Assembly: GCF_002179965.1 (NCBI RefSeq)
Contig: NZ_NGUQ01000035.1
Coordinates: forward strand, 310,001-374,000
Direction of reading: 5' to 3'
Origin: Pandoraea sp. PE-S2T-3
Lineage (GTDB): Bacteria > Pseudomonadota > Gammaproteobacteria > Burkholderiales > Burkholderiaceae
DNA: 64,000 nt
In this document: one piece after another, positions 54,685 through 64,000 of the stretch
Layout of the letters: each line of letters opens with the position of its first letter
Numbering within the stretch: position 1 is the first letter of the stretch
Position numbers and translations under genes: made by a program
Notes under the pieces: generated by a model
Told to the model about the DNA's origin: nothing
Databases searched by the model: none
The model's input: the letters and a program-made list of their open reading frames with translations, nothing else

Positions 54685-55929
54685 TCAGCAGCCGGTCTCG
54701 CGCGGCGTGGTCTCGACTTCCAGCCCGAAGAAGGGACGCAGGCGCGTGCCGAACACGTTGCCGAAGAACGCCGCCACCAACCACAGCCAGCCGTGCAGAC
54801 TGCCCGAGATGATGCCGCTGAAGTACGCGCCGATGTTGCAGCCGTACGCCAGACGCGCGCCGTAGCCGAGCAGCAAGCCGCCCACGACCGCCGCGAGCAG
54901 CGAGCGCACGGGAATCTTCCAGATCGGCGCAAACTTGCCGGCAATCGAGGCGGCGGCCAGTGCGCCGAGGATGATGCCGATGTCCATCACCGTGGTGACG
55001 TCCTGCGCGACCGGTGCGTTAAGCACAGCCGTCTGTTTAGCCCAGTACGGCCACGACGCCACGTCCACACCCATCGCCATGAAGGCCTTGGCCCCCCACA
55101 GGGCGAATGCCGACGTAACACCCCACGGACGGCCAGCCAGCGCGAGCGTTGCGAAATTGAGCAGCACGAGGGCCAGCGCACCCCACAGCAGCGGCCACGG
55201 ACCGCGCAACAGGGCGGGACGGCCCTTGGCGCTTTGCGTCATCGGCACACCGACCACACGGCCATGACGGCGCTTCTCGGCCCACAACGTGAACGCGCCG
55301 ATAGCGGCGAACAAGGCGAGATTGGCGATCAGTGCCGGCCACAGGCCCCACACCTTCACCAGCGACACCGGCTTGATGTGCGGCAGCGATTCCCACCACG
55401 GCAGGTGCGCCGTTGCCACCACCGAGCCGACGATGAACGCCGCGAGCGTGACGATCATTCGTGTGCTGCCACCGCCTACGGTGTAGAGCGTGCCCGATGC
55501 GCACCCGCCGCCGAGCTGCATGCCCACGCCGAAGATAAACGCCCCGAACGCCACCGATACGCCTACCGGCGAGACCAGCCCCACAACCTTGTTGCCGAAC
55601 AACGTCCCGTCGGCCAGCGCCGGAAAGAAGAGCACGACGCCGACGGCGAGCATCACCATCTGCGCGCGCAACCCGGCGCCGCGACGGTCCGCGATGAACA
55701 CGCGCCACGCCGACGTGAAGCCGAATGCGGCGTGATAAAGCGCAACGCCAAGCAGCGCGCCAACACCGGCGAGGGCGGCTTGCTTCGGCCCAACCGTGGC
55801 TTGCAGATAGGCGATGCCGATGGCAATCAGTACCAGCGCAATGGCCAGCGGACGTGCGTTATACGACGTAGGGGACGACGGCGAAGGGGGCGCCGTTTTG
55901 ACGGCGGCCGAGGCGGCGGAAGACGACAT
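54685..55929 (-). CDS. YeeE/YedE-family sulfur-compound transporter
   Basis: A 414-residue integral membrane protein with about ten helices. The family's conserved cysteines are visible in GVGMQLGGGCASGTLY and in YGCNIGAYFSGIISGS. The related TsuA protein takes up thiosulfate. No TusA-like gene is next to it. Start at 55929 (MSSSAASA), GGAG ten bases upstream; an earlier in-frame start would add a poor N-terminus. Confidence 0.88.
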   Translation of the reverse strand: MSSSAASAAVKTAPPSPSSPTSYNARPLAIALVLIAIGIAYLQATVGPKQAALAGVGALLGVALYHAAFGFTSAWRVFIADRRGAGLRAQMVMLAVGVVLFFPALADGTLFGNKVVGLVSPVGVSVAFGAFIFGVGMQLGGGCASGTLYTVGGGSTRMIVTLAAFIVGSVVATAHLPWWESLPHIKPVSLVKVWGLWPALIANLALFAAIGAFTLWAEKRRHGRVVGVPMTQSAKGRPALLRGPWPLLWGALALVLLNFATLALAGRPWGVTSAFALWGAKAFMAMGVDVASWPYWAKQTAVLNAPVAQDVTTVMDIGIILGALAAASIAGKFAPIWKIPVRSLLAAVVGGLLLGYGARLAYGCNIGAYFSGIISGSLHGWLWLVAAFFGNVFGTRLRPFFGLEVETTPRETGC

Positions 55930-56288
55930 GGCTTGCAAACTCCGAAAATGCAGATGGGTGGCACCGGGCCACCCATTGAGACAACTTCGCAGCATGCCAG
56001 AACCCTTCGCCCTCGAAAACGAACGATTCGTGATTCCCTTATAAGCTCAGGTAATAAGTAAATCGCCGGAATGCACTTCGGTTTCGCAGCGTGGCACGCG
56101 CGCTGTTGTTATCAATTGTGAAGAAACACGCTGAAACTGCCTGAACGCAAGCAACCACGGTGCTTGGCGCCATATTTCACGATGCGAAGTAAGGCACGTT
56201 TGATAGAATGCACATATTGGAACCCATTGCGTCGGCACGCCGCACAGCTGCCCCGGCACGGATGCGTTCCCGCCCTCGGAGAATAATG
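55930..56288. other. Divergent intergenic region, no gene seen
   Basis: 359 bases between the YeeE and DUF2782 genes. It should hold the two divergent promoters. A TAGAAT hexamer at 56204-56209 could be the -10 of the DUF2782 gene, but no good -35 is seen. Confidence 0.4.
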
Positions 56289-56657
56289 ATGAAAACGCTC
56301 TTGTCACGCGCCCTCCCCCTGGCCCTTGGCGCCAGTCTGCTGTTCGCCGGTCAGGTTTTCGCGCAGGACACCAACGAGACTTCCGCGCAAGCCGCCAAAC
56401 GCGAAGCTGACGCGCGCGCTGCGGCCACCAGCACGTCGACGGTCGACGTCAATCAGGAACGCAAGCCGAGCTTTTACGTCGACGACAAGGGCACCACCGT
56501 GACCGAGTACCGCGATCGCGGCAAGCCCACCGAAATTGACGTGCATTCGCGCTTCGGCACCAATTACCAACTCACCACGCCGCAGGACAATGCGCCGAAG
56601 ATCCGCGACAACACGTCGCAAACCGATCGTCTGCCTTCGGTTGGCCTGAAGTTCTGA
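56289..56657 (+). CDS. DUF2782-family secreted/periplasmic protein
   Basis: A 122-residue DUF2782 protein with a signal peptide (core ALPLALGASLLFAGQVFAQ) and a mature part with the family features FYVDDKGTTVTEYRDRGKPT and GTNYQLTT. Function unknown. The family usually lies between polA and thrB in betaproteobacteria, as here. GGAG lies seven bases before the ATG chosen; an ATG one codon earlier is equally possible. Confidence 0.88.
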   Translation: MKTLLSRALPLALGASLLFAGQVFAQDTNETSAQAAKREADARAAATSTSTVDVNQERKPSFYVDDKGTTVTEYRDRGKPTEIDVHSRFGTNYQLTTPQDNAPKIRDNTSQTDRLPSVGLKF

Positions 56658-56760
56658 TACCTGCCGCAGGGGTCTCTGCCGAGACCTCTGTTATCCTGCC
56701 CCACTCACCGCTGCCACGCGGGCGCCAATGTTTTCCGCCCGCGCCGCAGCTTTCGCCAAG

Positions 56761-56785
56761 CGGCCCGTTGCACGTGCGCGGGCCG
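56761..56785 (+). terminator. Hairpin with T-rich tail between DUF2782 and thrB
   Basis: Arms 56761-56767 and 56779-56785 (cggcccg, cgggccg), followed by tttgtttg. It lies 30 bases before the thrB ATG and probably ends the DUF2782 transcript. Confidence 0.6.
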
Positions 56786-56816
56786 TTTGTTTGAGTCTTA
56801 TCCACCCGACGCACGC

Positions 56817-57788
56817 ATGGCCGTTTTCACTTCCGTCTCGCCCGAGCAGCTCGATCAGTGGCTGCAACGCTACGATTTGGGGAAAGTTCTCGACTTTCGG
56901 GGCATCAGCTCCGGTATCGAGAACACCAATTACTTCCTGACCACCGAGCGTGGCGAGTTCGTCCTCACGTTGTTCGAGAAGCTCACCGCCACGCAATTGC
57001 CGTTCTATCTGCAATTGATGGGGCATCTGGCCCACCACAGCGTGCCGGTGCCCGACCCGATTCCGGATCGTACGGGTGAGATTCTCGGTGAGTTGAATGG
57101 CAAGCCTGCCACCATCGTGACCAAGTTGGCGGGCCGTTCGGAACTGGCGCCCACGCCTGCGCACTGCGCCCACGTTGGCGCCATGCTCGCGCGCATGCAC
57201 CTGGCGGGTCGCGACTACACGCTGGAGCAGGCCAATCTGCGCAGCTTGCCCTGGTGGCGCGAAGCGGCTCCGGCCGTCAAGCCATATCTGAGCGCCGCAG
57301 AACTCGCGCTGCTGGAAGGCGAGATGGCGCATCAGGAAGCGTTTTTCGCCAGCGACGACTATCGCGGCATGCAGTCAGGACCGTGCCATTGCGACCTGTT
57401 CCGCGACAATGTGTTGTTCGACAAGGACGAAGCGGGCGAACCGCGTCTGGGCGGCTTCTTCGACTTTTACTTTGCCGGCTGCGACAAGTGGTTGTTCGAT
57501 CTTGCCGTGACCGTCAACGACTGGTGCTGCGATCTGACGACGGGCGTTCTCGACGACGCCCGCGTGCACGCGATGCTGCGTGCCTATGAGACCGTGCGCC
57601 CGCTCACGGACATCGAGGCGTCGCACTGGCGCGACATGCTCAGAGCGGGTGCGCTGCGCTTCTGGCTCTCGCGCCTGTATGATTTTCATCTGCCGCGCGC
57701 GGCCGAGATGCTGAAACCGCATGATCCGGGGCATTTCGAACGAATCCTGCGCGAACGCATCGAAGCCGTTTCCATTCCCTGGCTGTGA
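56817..57788 (+). CDS. thrB: Homoserine kinase, APH-like type
   Basis: A 323-residue homoserine kinase of the aminoglycoside-phosphotransferase-like fold (ThrB type II), phosphorylating homoserine in threonine synthesis. [18 protein letters not shown] is the N-terminal nucleotide-binding part and [13 protein letters not shown] is the catalytic loop, with Asp in GFFDFYFAG as second metal site. Start at 56817 ([12 protein letters not shown]), typical for the family. BPSS1780-like gene follows 31 bases later, so both may share a transcript. Confidence 0.93.
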   Translation: MAVFTSVSPEQLDQWLQRYDLGKVLDFRGISSGIENTNYFLTTERGEFVLTLFEKLTATQLPFYLQLMGHLAHHSVPVPDPIPDRTGEILGELNGKPATIVTKLAGRSELAPTPAHCAHVGAMLARMHLAGRDYTLEQANLRSLPWWREAAPAVKPYLSAAELALLEGEMAHQEAFFASDDYRGMQSGPCHCDLFRDNVLFDKDEAGEPRLGGFFDFYFAGCDKWLFDLAVTVNDWCCDLTTGVLDDARVHAMLRAYETVRPLTDIEASHWRDMLRAGALRFWLSRLYDFHLPRAAEMLKPHDPGHFERILRERIEAVSIPWL

Positions 57789-57819
57789 CCCGACGCCCAA
57801 TCGGAGCAAATCGAACCCT

Positions 57820-58629
57820 ATGCAATTGCTTGAAGTCCCGCCGAAGAGTGGTTATGTGTGGCTGCGCCAGGGTATCTGGCTATTCCGCAAGAACCCGCTC
57901 GCCATTCTGACGCTGCTCTTCGCCTATCTGTTCGGCGTGATGCTGCTCTCGATCCTGCCGGTCGTGGGCGCGTTTTTGCCGCTACTGTTCATTCCCGGCC
58001 TGTCGGTCGGTTTTATGGCGGCGTGTCGCGACATCATCAAAAACAAGCCTGTCCTGCCGCCTGTGCTGCTCGACGGGTTCCGCGGCCACGGCAAGGACGT
58101 CGCGCGCCGGCTGCTCGCGCTGGGCGGTTACTACATCGCCGCGATGATCGTGGTGTTTCTGTTCTCCGCGCTCTTCGACGACGGCGATCTGCTGGGCAAG
58201 ATGCTGTTCGGCACTCGCATCGACGAAGATTCGCTCGTGGGCGGCTCGATGCCGCAGGCCATGCTGGCGGCAGCCGTCGCCTACGTGCCGGTCGCGATGG
58301 CGTTCTGGTTCGCGCCGGTGCTCGTGGCTTGGCATGACGTCTCCCCCGTCAAGGCCCTGTTCTTCAGTTGGACCGCTTGTGTGCGCAACATCCGCGCGTT
58401 TGTCGTCTACGGCATCTGCACGGCGCTCGTCGCTACGGTGCTGCCGGTAATCATCGCGCTGGTCATGACGGTGATTGGGGCAGGCAAGTACGCGATGATC
58501 GTGCTGATGCCCTACTCGATCCTGTTCACCGCCGTGCTGTATTGCTCGTTCTATGCGAGCTACCGCGGCTGCTTCGGCGTGCAGGAGATCGGCGCAATCG
58601 ATCCGAACGTAGCACCGCCGGAGGCGTAA
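57820..58629 (+). CDS. BPSS1780-family membrane protein
   Basis: A 269-residue integral membrane protein with about six helices, opening MQLLEVPPKSGYVWLRQGIW, the family's start. Its role is unknown. It follows thrB closely, as in related genomes. GGAG lies about 12 bases before the ATG. A bidirectional terminator closes the gene pair. Confidence 0.87.
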   Translation: MQLLEVPPKSGYVWLRQGIWLFRKNPLAILTLLFAYLFGVMLLSILPVVGAFLPLLFIPGLSVGFMAACRDIIKNKPVLPPVLLDGFRGHGKDVARRLLALGGYYIAAMIVVFLFSALFDDGDLLGKMLFGTRIDEDSLVGGSMPQAMLAAAVAYVPVAMAFWFAPVLVAWHDVSPVKALFFSWTACVRNIRAFVVYGICTALVATVLPVIIALVMTVIGAGKYAMIVLMPYSILFTAVLYCSFYASYRGCFGVQEIGAIDPNVAPPEA

Positions 58630-58655
58630 GCCGCCGACGCAAGTCAGTGCAAAAC

Positions 58656-58679
58656 AAAGGGCACCCTCGGGTGCCCTTT
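58656..58679. terminator. Bidirectional terminator between BPSS1780-like gene and uvrD
   Basis: An 11-base perfect stem (aaagggcaccc, 58656-58666, with 58669-58679) with a very short loop, followed by T-rich sequence on plus and A-rich on minus. Confidence 0.85.
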
Positions 58680-58707
58680 GTTCATCTGCGAAGGTACACG
58701 CAAACGA

Positions 58708-61029
58708 TCATTCGATCGGCTGAAGCTTCGCCACGGCCAGTGCCAGCCACTTCTCACCGTGACGGCCGAACTTCACATGCGCACGCGCTTCATCGCCCGC
58801 GCCTTCCAGCCCGATGATCTTGCCTTCGCCGAACTTGGTGTGGAATACGCCCTGCCCGACCTTGAAGCCGGTCCCGGCCGAGCGGGAACGGTCCGCCAGC
58901 GCCTGCTCCGACTTCGTGGCTGCCCATTCTTCCTGACGCGGCGCACTCACCTGCGGACGCGAGAACCAGTCACGCCCCCACGCCGGTTCGGTTTGCGCCG
59001 CACGCGCGCCCGGCTGGGCACGCGGCGTCAGAAACTTCAGCACTTCCTCGGGGATTTCTTCGAAGAAGCGCGAGCGCACGTTGTAGCGCGTCTGGCCATG
59101 CAGCATGCGGCTTTGCGTGAACGACAGATACAGGCGCTCCTTGGCTCGCGTGATTGCCACGTACATCAGACGACGCTCTTCTTCGAGCCCATCGAGCTCC
59201 TGCGCGCTGTTTTCGTGCGGGAACAGCCCTTCTTCCAGCCCCGTGACGAAGACGGCCGTGAACTCCAGCCCCTTGGCGGCGTGCACGGTCATCAGTTGCA
59301 CGGCGTCCTGCCCGGCTTCGGCCTGATTGTCACCGGCCTCGAGCGAGGCGTGCGACAAGAAGCCCGCCAGCGGCGTCATCTCCACCGGCGTATCGGCATC
59401 GACCACGCCATCGGGCGACGCCAGCACATCGGGCGCGCCCGGCAACGCGGGGCGCATGGCGATCAGGCGGGCCGGGGCGTCCAGCCCATAGCCTTCTTCC
59501 GCGATGAACGCCGTGGCCGCGTGTACCAGTTCCTGCAAGTTCTCGATGCGGTCCTGACCTTCCTTTTCCGACTGGTAGTGCGTGATCAGCCCGCTCGCAT
59601 CGACCACATGCGTCACCACCTCCGGCAACGTCAGGCGCTCCGTCTCACGGCGCATCTGTTCGATCAGGCGCACGAACGCCGTCAGATTGGTGCCTGCCTT
59701 GCCTGTCATATAGGGCACGGCGGCGTACATCGAGCAGTTGTACAAACGCGCCGCGTCGGCCAGTTGTTCGAGCGAGCGAGCGCCGATACCGCGCGTCGGG
59801 AAGTTGACCACCCGCACGAACGCCGTGTCGTCGTTCGGATTCTCGATGAGGCGCAGATAGGCGAGCGCGTGCTTCACTTCCTGACGCTCGAAGAAGCGCA
59901 GGCCGCCGTACACGCGATACGCAATGCCCGCGCCCACAAGCGCATGTTCCATCACGCGCGACTGCGCGTTACTGCGATACAGGATGGCGACATCCTGCCG
60001 CGACAGCCCTTGCGCCACGAGCGCCTTGATTTCCTCGACCAGCCAGCTCGCTTCCTGAAGATCGGTTGCAGCCTCATAAACGCGAATCGGCTCGCCATGC
60101 CCCGCATCGGTGCGCAGATTCTTGCCCAGACGGCGGGCGTTGTTTGAGATCAGCGCGTTGGCAGCGTCGAGAATATTGCCATGCGAACGGTAGTTCTGCT
60201 CCAGCTTGATCAGGTGCCGAACGCGGAATTCGCGCTCGAAGTCGGCCATATTGCCGACGTTGGCACCACGAAACGCGTAGATACTCTGATCATCGTCGCC
60301 CACGGCGAACACGGCGCTGTTGCCGCCCGCCAGCATCTTGAGCCACGCGTATTGCAGCTTGTTCGTATCCTGAAACTCGTCGACGAGAATGTGGCGGAAG
60401 CGCGTCTGGTAATGCACCCGCAGCGGTTCGTTGTGCTTGAGCAGCTCGAAACAGCGCAGCAGCAGCTCGGCGAAATCGACCACGCCCTCGCGCTGACATT
60501 GCTCCTGATACGACGCGTACAGCTCGACAAACTTCTGGTTGAAGGCGTCGTTGGCCTCGACCTCGTGCGGGCGCAGGCCCTGCTCTTTGGCGTTATTGAT
60601 GAAATACTGGAGATTCTTGGGCGGAAACTTCTCGTCGTCGACATTGGCGGCCTTCATCATCCGCTTGATGGCGGAGAGCTGGTCGGCCTGATCGAGAATC
60701 TGGAAGCTCTGCGGCAGCCCGGCGTCGCGAAAATGCGCGCGCAGCATCCGGTTACACAGCCCGTGGAAGGTACCGATCCACATGGCGCGGGGGCTGATCG
60801 GGAGCATCGCGCCCAGACGCGCCTGCATTTCCTTGGCGGCTTTGTTCGTGAAAGTCACTGCCAGAATGCCGGCGGGGCCCACGTGGCCCTGCTGGATCAA
60901 CCACGCGATACGGGTGGTCAGCACGCGCGTTTTGCCGGAACCCGCACCCGCGAGAATCAGGGCAGGCTCGTCGGGCAGGGTCACGGCGGCCAGTTGTTCC
61001 GGGTTCAGATTAGCTAGCAAATCGGGCAT
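58708..61029 (-). CDS. uvrD: DNA helicase II
   Basis: A 773-residue superfamily I helicase for nucleotide-excision and mismatch repair. Walker A GAGSGKT is at residues 28-34, the DExx box is LVDEFQDTN, and motif III GDDDQSIYAFRGA follows. The C-terminal Tudor-like domain GVFHTKFGEGKIIGLEG and KLQPIE end separates UvrD/PcrA from Rep. A divergent perfect TATAAT precedes it. No clear Shine-Dalgarno sequence. Confidence 0.94.
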   Translation of the reverse strand: MPDLLANLNPEQLAAVTLPDEPALILAGAGSGKTRVLTTRIAWLIQQGHVGPAGILAVTFTNKAAKEMQARLGAMLPISPRAMWIGTFHGLCNRMLRAHFRDAGLPQSFQILDQADQLSAIKRMMKAANVDDEKFPPKNLQYFINNAKEQGLRPHEVEANDAFNQKFVELYASYQEQCQREGVVDFAELLLRCFELLKHNEPLRVHYQTRFRHILVDEFQDTNKLQYAWLKMLAGGNSAVFAVGDDDQSIYAFRGANVGNMADFEREFRVRHLIKLEQNYRSHGNILDAANALISNNARRLGKNLRTDAGHGEPIRVYEAATDLQEASWLVEEIKALVAQGLSRQDVAILYRSNAQSRVMEHALVGAGIAYRVYGGLRFFERQEVKHALAYLRLIENPNDDTAFVRVVNFPTRGIGARSLEQLADAARLYNCSMYAAVPYMTGKAGTNLTAFVRLIEQMRRETERLTLPEVVTHVVDASGLITHYQSEKEGQDRIENLQELVHAATAFIAEEGYGLDAPARLIAMRPALPGAPDVLASPDGVVDADTPVEMTPLAGFLSHASLEAGDNQAEAGQDAVQLMTVHAAKGLEFTAVFVTGLEEGLFPHENSAQELDGLEEERRLMYVAITRAKERLYLSFTQSRMLHGQTRYNVRSRFFEEIPEEVLKFLTPRAQPGARAAQTEPAWGRDWFSRPQVSAPRQEEWAATKSEQALADRSRSAGTGFKVGQGVFHTKFGEGKIIGLEGAGDEARAHVKFGRHGEKWLALAVAKLQPIE

Positions 61030-61057
61030 GTCGGGAATGTTTTTCGAGTGAAGCCCG

Positions 61058-61063
61058 ATTATA
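61058..61063 (-). promoter_or_regulatory. uvrD promoter -10
   Basis: A perfect TATAAT on the minus strand, 29 bases before the uvrD start. A TTTTCC lies 16 bases upstream as a weak -35. SOS-box-like symmetry was looked for and not seen. Confidence 0.55.
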
Positions 61064-61099
61064 AATCCTGCTGCGGCGCGGAAAACGCCCCGAATCTTT

Positions 61100-61105
61100 T
61101 ATAAT
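61100..61105 (+). promoter_or_regulatory. valS promoter -10
   Basis: A perfect TATAAT 35 bases before the valS ATG, facing the uvrD -10 across 37 bases. No good -35 can be assigned. Confidence 0.55.
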
Positions 61106-61139
61106 TCAAGGTTTCACGCATTACACGGTCATCCAATCC

Positions 61140-64000
61140 ATGAGCGACAGCGACAATACGCTTGCCAAGAGCTTCGAGCCGCAGGACGTCGAAGCCCACT
61201 GGGGCCCCGAATGGGAACGCCGGGGCTATGCCCGGCCGACGTTCGACGACGCCCGCGAAGATTTCAGCATCCAGTTGCCGCCGCCGAACGTCACCGGCAC
61301 GCTGCACATGGGGCACGCGTTCAACCAGACGATCATGGATGGTCTGACGCGTTATCACCGCATGAAAGGCGCCAATACCCTCTGGGTACCGGGCACCGAC
61401 CATGCGGGCATTGCCACGCAGATCGTCGTCGAGCGCCAGCTCGATGCCCAGAAAGTCTCGCGCCACGACCTCGGCCGCGAGAAGTTCGTCGAGCGCGTGT
61501 GGGAATGGAAAGAAAAGTCGGGCAACACGATCACCGGCCAGGTTCGCCGCCTGGGCGCCTCGATCGACTGGAGCCGCGAATACTTCACGATGGACGACAA
61601 AATGTCCCAGGCCGTGCGCGACGTCTTCGTCACGCTGCACGAGCAGGGGCTGATCTATCGTGGCAAGCGTCTCGTGAACTGGGAATCGACCCTGCTCACG
61701 GCCGTGTCCGATCTGGAAGTGGTGAGCGAGGAAGAAGAAGGCTCGCTGTGGCACATCCGCTACCCGCTGGCTGACGGTTCGGGCTCGCTCACGGTCGCGA
61801 CCACGCGCCCGGAAACGATGCTGGGCGACGTCGCGCTGATGGTTCACCCGGAAGACGAGCGCTACAAGCACCTGATCGGCCAGATGGCCAAGCTGCCGCT
61901 CTCGGACCGCGAAATCCCGATCATCGCCGACGACTACGTCGATCTCGAATTCGGCACGGGCGTGGTGAAAGTCACGCCGGCGCACGACTTCAACGACTAC
62001 GCAGTCGGTCAGCGCCACAACCTGCCGCAGATCAGCATTCTCACGCTCGACGCGAAGATCAACGAGAACGGCCCGGAAAAGTACCGTGGCCTCGATCGTT
62101 TCGACGCGCGCAAGCAGATCGTTGCCGATCTGGATGCCCAAGGCCTGCTCGAATCCGTCAAGGCGCACAAGCTGATGGTGCCGCGCAGCGACCGCACGGG
62201 CACGGTCATCGAGCCGATGCTTACCGACCAGTGGTTCGTGGCGATGAGCAAGCCGGCGCCGGAAGGTACGTTCCATCCGGGCAAGTCGATCACCGAAACC
62301 GCGCTCGACGTCGTCCGCAGCGGTGAAATCAAGTTCGTGCCCGAGAACTGGACGACCACGTACAACCAGTGGCTCGAAAACATTCAGGACTGGTGTATCT
62401 CGCGTCAGCTCTGGTGGGGCCACCAGATTCCGGCGTGGTACGACGATGCGGGCAACGTCTACGTCGCACGCTCGGAAGAAGAAGCCATCGCCAAGGCGAG
62501 CGCCGCCGGCTACACGGGCGCACTCAAGCGCGACGAAGACGTGCTCGACACGTGGTTCTCGTCGGCGCTGGTGCCGTTCTCGTCGCTGGGCTGGCCGCAG
62601 GAAACGCCGGAACTCAAGCACTTCCTGCCGTCGTCGGTGCTCGTGACCGGTTTCGACATCATCTTCTTCTGGGTGGCGCGCATGGTCATGATGACCACGC
62701 ACTTCACCGGCAAGGTGCCGTTCAAGACCGTGTATGTGCACGGGCTCGTGCGTGATGCCGAAGGCCAGAAGATGTCCAAGTCGAAGGGCAACACGCTCGA
62801 TCCGATCGACATCGTCGACGGCGTGACCCTCGACGCCTTGCTGGCCAAGCGCACCACGGGGCTGATGAACCCGAAGCAGGCCGCGACCATCGAGAAGAAG
62901 ACGCGCAAGGAATTCCCGGAAGGCATCGCGCCGTTCGGCACCGACGCGCTGCGCTTCACGTTCGCGTCGATGGCCACGCTGGGCCGCAACATCAACTTCG
63001 ATCTGGCCCGCTGCGAAGGCTATCGCAACTTCTGCAACAAGCTCTGGAACGCCACGCGTTTCGTGCTGATGAATTGCGAAGGTCAGGACTGCGGCATGGC
63101 CCCGTGCGTGGGCGACTGCGGCCCGGAAGGTCAACTCGATTTCTCGCGCGCCGACCGCTGGATCGTGTCGCTGTTGCAGCGCGTGGAAGCCGACGTCGCG
63201 AAGGGCTTTGCCGACTATCGTTTCGACAACATCGCCACCACGATCTACAAGTTCGTGTGGGACGAGTATTGCGACTGGTACGTCGAACTGGCCAAGTGGC
63301 AGATTCAGAACGGCACGCCGGCGCAGCAACGCGCCACGCGCCGTACCCTGCTGCGCGTGCTGGAGACCGTGCTGCGTCTGGCGCACCCGGTGATTCCGTT
63401 CATCACCGAAGCGCTGTGGCAGAAGGTGGCACCGCTTGCCGGGCGCTACCCCGCCGACAAGGCACCGGGCGAAGCCAGCATCATGGTGCAACCGTATCCG
63501 GTAGCCGATGCCAGCAAGATCGACGAGAGCGACGAAGCGTGGATGCAGCAGTTGAAGGCCGCTGTCGACGCGTGCCGTAACCTGCGCGGCGAGATGAATC
63601 TGTCGCCGGCACTGCGCGTGCCGCTGCTGGTCGCGGGCGACGTCGACTTCCTCAAGTCGATTGCCCCGTATCTGCAAACGCTGGCCAAGCTTTCCGAAGT
63701 GCAGGTGCTGGCCGACGAGGCCTCGCTTGACGCCCAAGCCGCTGGCGCACCGCTGGCCATCGTGGGTGCCAACAAGCTAGCGCTGAAGGTGGAGATCGAT
63801 GTCGCCGCGGAACGCGAACGCCTCGGCAAGGAAGTCAAACGCCTTGAAGGCGAGATCGTGAAGTGCCACGGCAAGCTGTCCAATGAGAGCTTCGTGGCAC
63901 GCGCCCCGGCTAACGTGGTGGAACTTGAGAAGCAACGATTGGTCGACTTTGAAGCGGTTCTCGGCAAATTGCAGGCCCAGCTCGCCCGCCTGCCCGCCTG
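61140..64000 (+). CDS. valS: Valyl-tRNA synthetase (stop codon cut by the window edge)
   Basis: A class Ia synthetase charging tRNA-Val; 953 residues are visible. HIGH is His56-Met-Gly-His59 in [11 protein letters not shown], and KMSKS is at residues 544-548 ([14 protein letters not shown]). An editing domain lies between and a C-terminal coiled coil ends [11 protein letters not shown]. The window stops after TG of the next codon, which is probably TGA, so only the last base is missing. The start ATG gives [20 protein letters not shown], typical of the family; no clear ribosome site. Confidence 0.94.
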   Translation, partial: MSDSDNTLAKSFEPQDVEAHWGPEWERRGYARPTFDDAREDFSIQLPPPNVTGTLHMGHAFNQTIMDGLTRYHRMKGANTLWVPGTDHAGIATQIVVERQLDAQKVSRHDLGREKFVERVWEWKEKSGNTITGQVRRLGASIDWSREYFTMDDKMSQAVRDVFVTLHEQGLIYRGKRLVNWESTLLTAVSDLEVVSEEEEGSLWHIRYPLADGSGSLTVATTRPETMLGDVALMVHPEDERYKHLIGQMAKLPLSDREIPIIADDYVDLEFGTGVVKVTPAHDFNDYAVGQRHNLPQISILTLDAKINENGPEKYRGLDRFDARKQIVADLDAQGLLESVKAHKLMVPRSDRTGTVIEPMLTDQWFVAMSKPAPEGTFHPGKSITETALDVVRSGEIKFVPENWTTTYNQWLENIQDWCISRQLWWGHQIPAWYDDAGNVYVARSEEEAIAKASAAGYTGALKRDEDVLDTWFSSALVPFSSLGWPQETPELKHFLPSSVLVTGFDIIFFWVARMVMMTTHFTGKVPFKTVYVHGLVRDAEGQKMSKSKGNTLDPIDIVDGVTLDALLAKRTTGLMNPKQAATIEKKTRKEFPEGIAPFGTDALRFTFASMATLGRNINFDLARCEGYRNFCNKLWNATRFVLMNCEGQDCGMAPCVGDCGPEGQLDFSRADRWIVSLLQRVEADVAKGFADYRFDNIATTIYKFVWDEYCDWYVELAKWQIQNGTPAQQRATRRTLLRVLETVLRLAHPVIPFITEALWQKVAPLAGRYPADKAPGEASIMVQPYPVADASKIDESDEAWMQQLKAAVDACRNLRGEMNLSPALRVPLLVAGDVDFLKSIAPYLQTLAKLSEVQVLADEASLDAQAAGAPLAIVGANKLALKVEIDVAAERERLGKEVKRLEGEIVKCHGKLSNESFVARAPANVVELEKQRLVDFEAVLGKLQAQLARLPA

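Noticed and set aside
61059-63737. An 892-codon open frame antisense to valS
   Set aside because: The sense strand holds complete ValS motifs (HMGH, KMSKS). The antisense product has the Arg/His/Asp-rich composition typical of GC-rich shadows.

Overview
The window is a high-GC chromosomal segment from a betaproteobacterium, most likely of the order Burkholderiales. A Pandoraea-like or Burkholderia-like organism fits best, judged from gene content and order: an rpoD-dnaG-yqeY block beside tsaD, xseB-ispA-dxs, polA next to a LOG gene with DUF2782 and thrB nearby, a BPSS1780-family protein, and abundant LysR and MocR regulators. No species can be fixed without a database search. I see no insertion sequence, integrase, CRISPR array or rRNA. 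The only RNA gene recognised is a tRNA-Ile2 (CAU).

Layout. 0-9.4 kb: a LysR regulator divergent from a succinyl-CoA:acetate CoA-transferase-type enzyme, two methyl-accepting chemotaxis proteins flanking a small GFA-family zinc protein, and two genes of unknown function. 9.4-25.5 kb is the accessory, surface-oriented part. It holds a 1783-residue autotransporter with eleven TIG repeats, a possible 42-residue small gene with a strong hairpin behind it, three tandem tail-collar (MdpB-like) genes, a LysR regulator divergent from a Tat-exported agmatine-deiminase-like enzyme, an orphan ABC solute-binding protein, and a cluster of AraC regulator, secreted lectin-like protein and second autotransporter. 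25.5-31 kb carries an operon of RidA, 4-hydroxyphenylpyruvate dioxygenase and an exported prephenate dehydratase-like protein, a MocR/Crp regulator pair, and a secreted cupin with an AhpD-like protein.

From 31 kb on the window is mostly core genome: tRNA-Ile2, rpoD, dnaG, yqeY (rpsU is missing from its usual place), an HI0933-family flavoprotein, tsaD, folE2, the isoprenoid set dxs-ispA with xseB, a lone Rieske oxygenase, an EamA permease, a mercaptopyruvate-type sulfurtransferase, a ZIP metal transporter that seems to start at ATC, a Tat-exported dienelactone hydrolase, a type II NADH dehydrogenase, polA, a LOG gene, a YeeE-type sulfur transporter, a DUF2782 gene, thrB, a BPSS1780-like membrane protein, uvrD, and valS, whose stop codon lies at the window edge.

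How the genes work together: the core blocks supply replication, transcription and translation functions (DnaG, PolA, UvrD, RpoD, ValS, TsaD), isoprenoid and folate precursors, and sulfur and metal transport. The accessory blocks look like environmental sensing (MCPs, LysR, AraC), adhesion (two autotransporters, collar proteins) and aromatic amino acid metabolism (prephenate to phenylpyruvate, 4-hydroxyphenylpyruvate to homogentisate). The best candidates for something undescribed are the AraC/secreted lectin-like/autotransporter cluster, the exported prephenate dehydratase operon, and the small gene between the TIG autotransporter and the collar-protein triplet.
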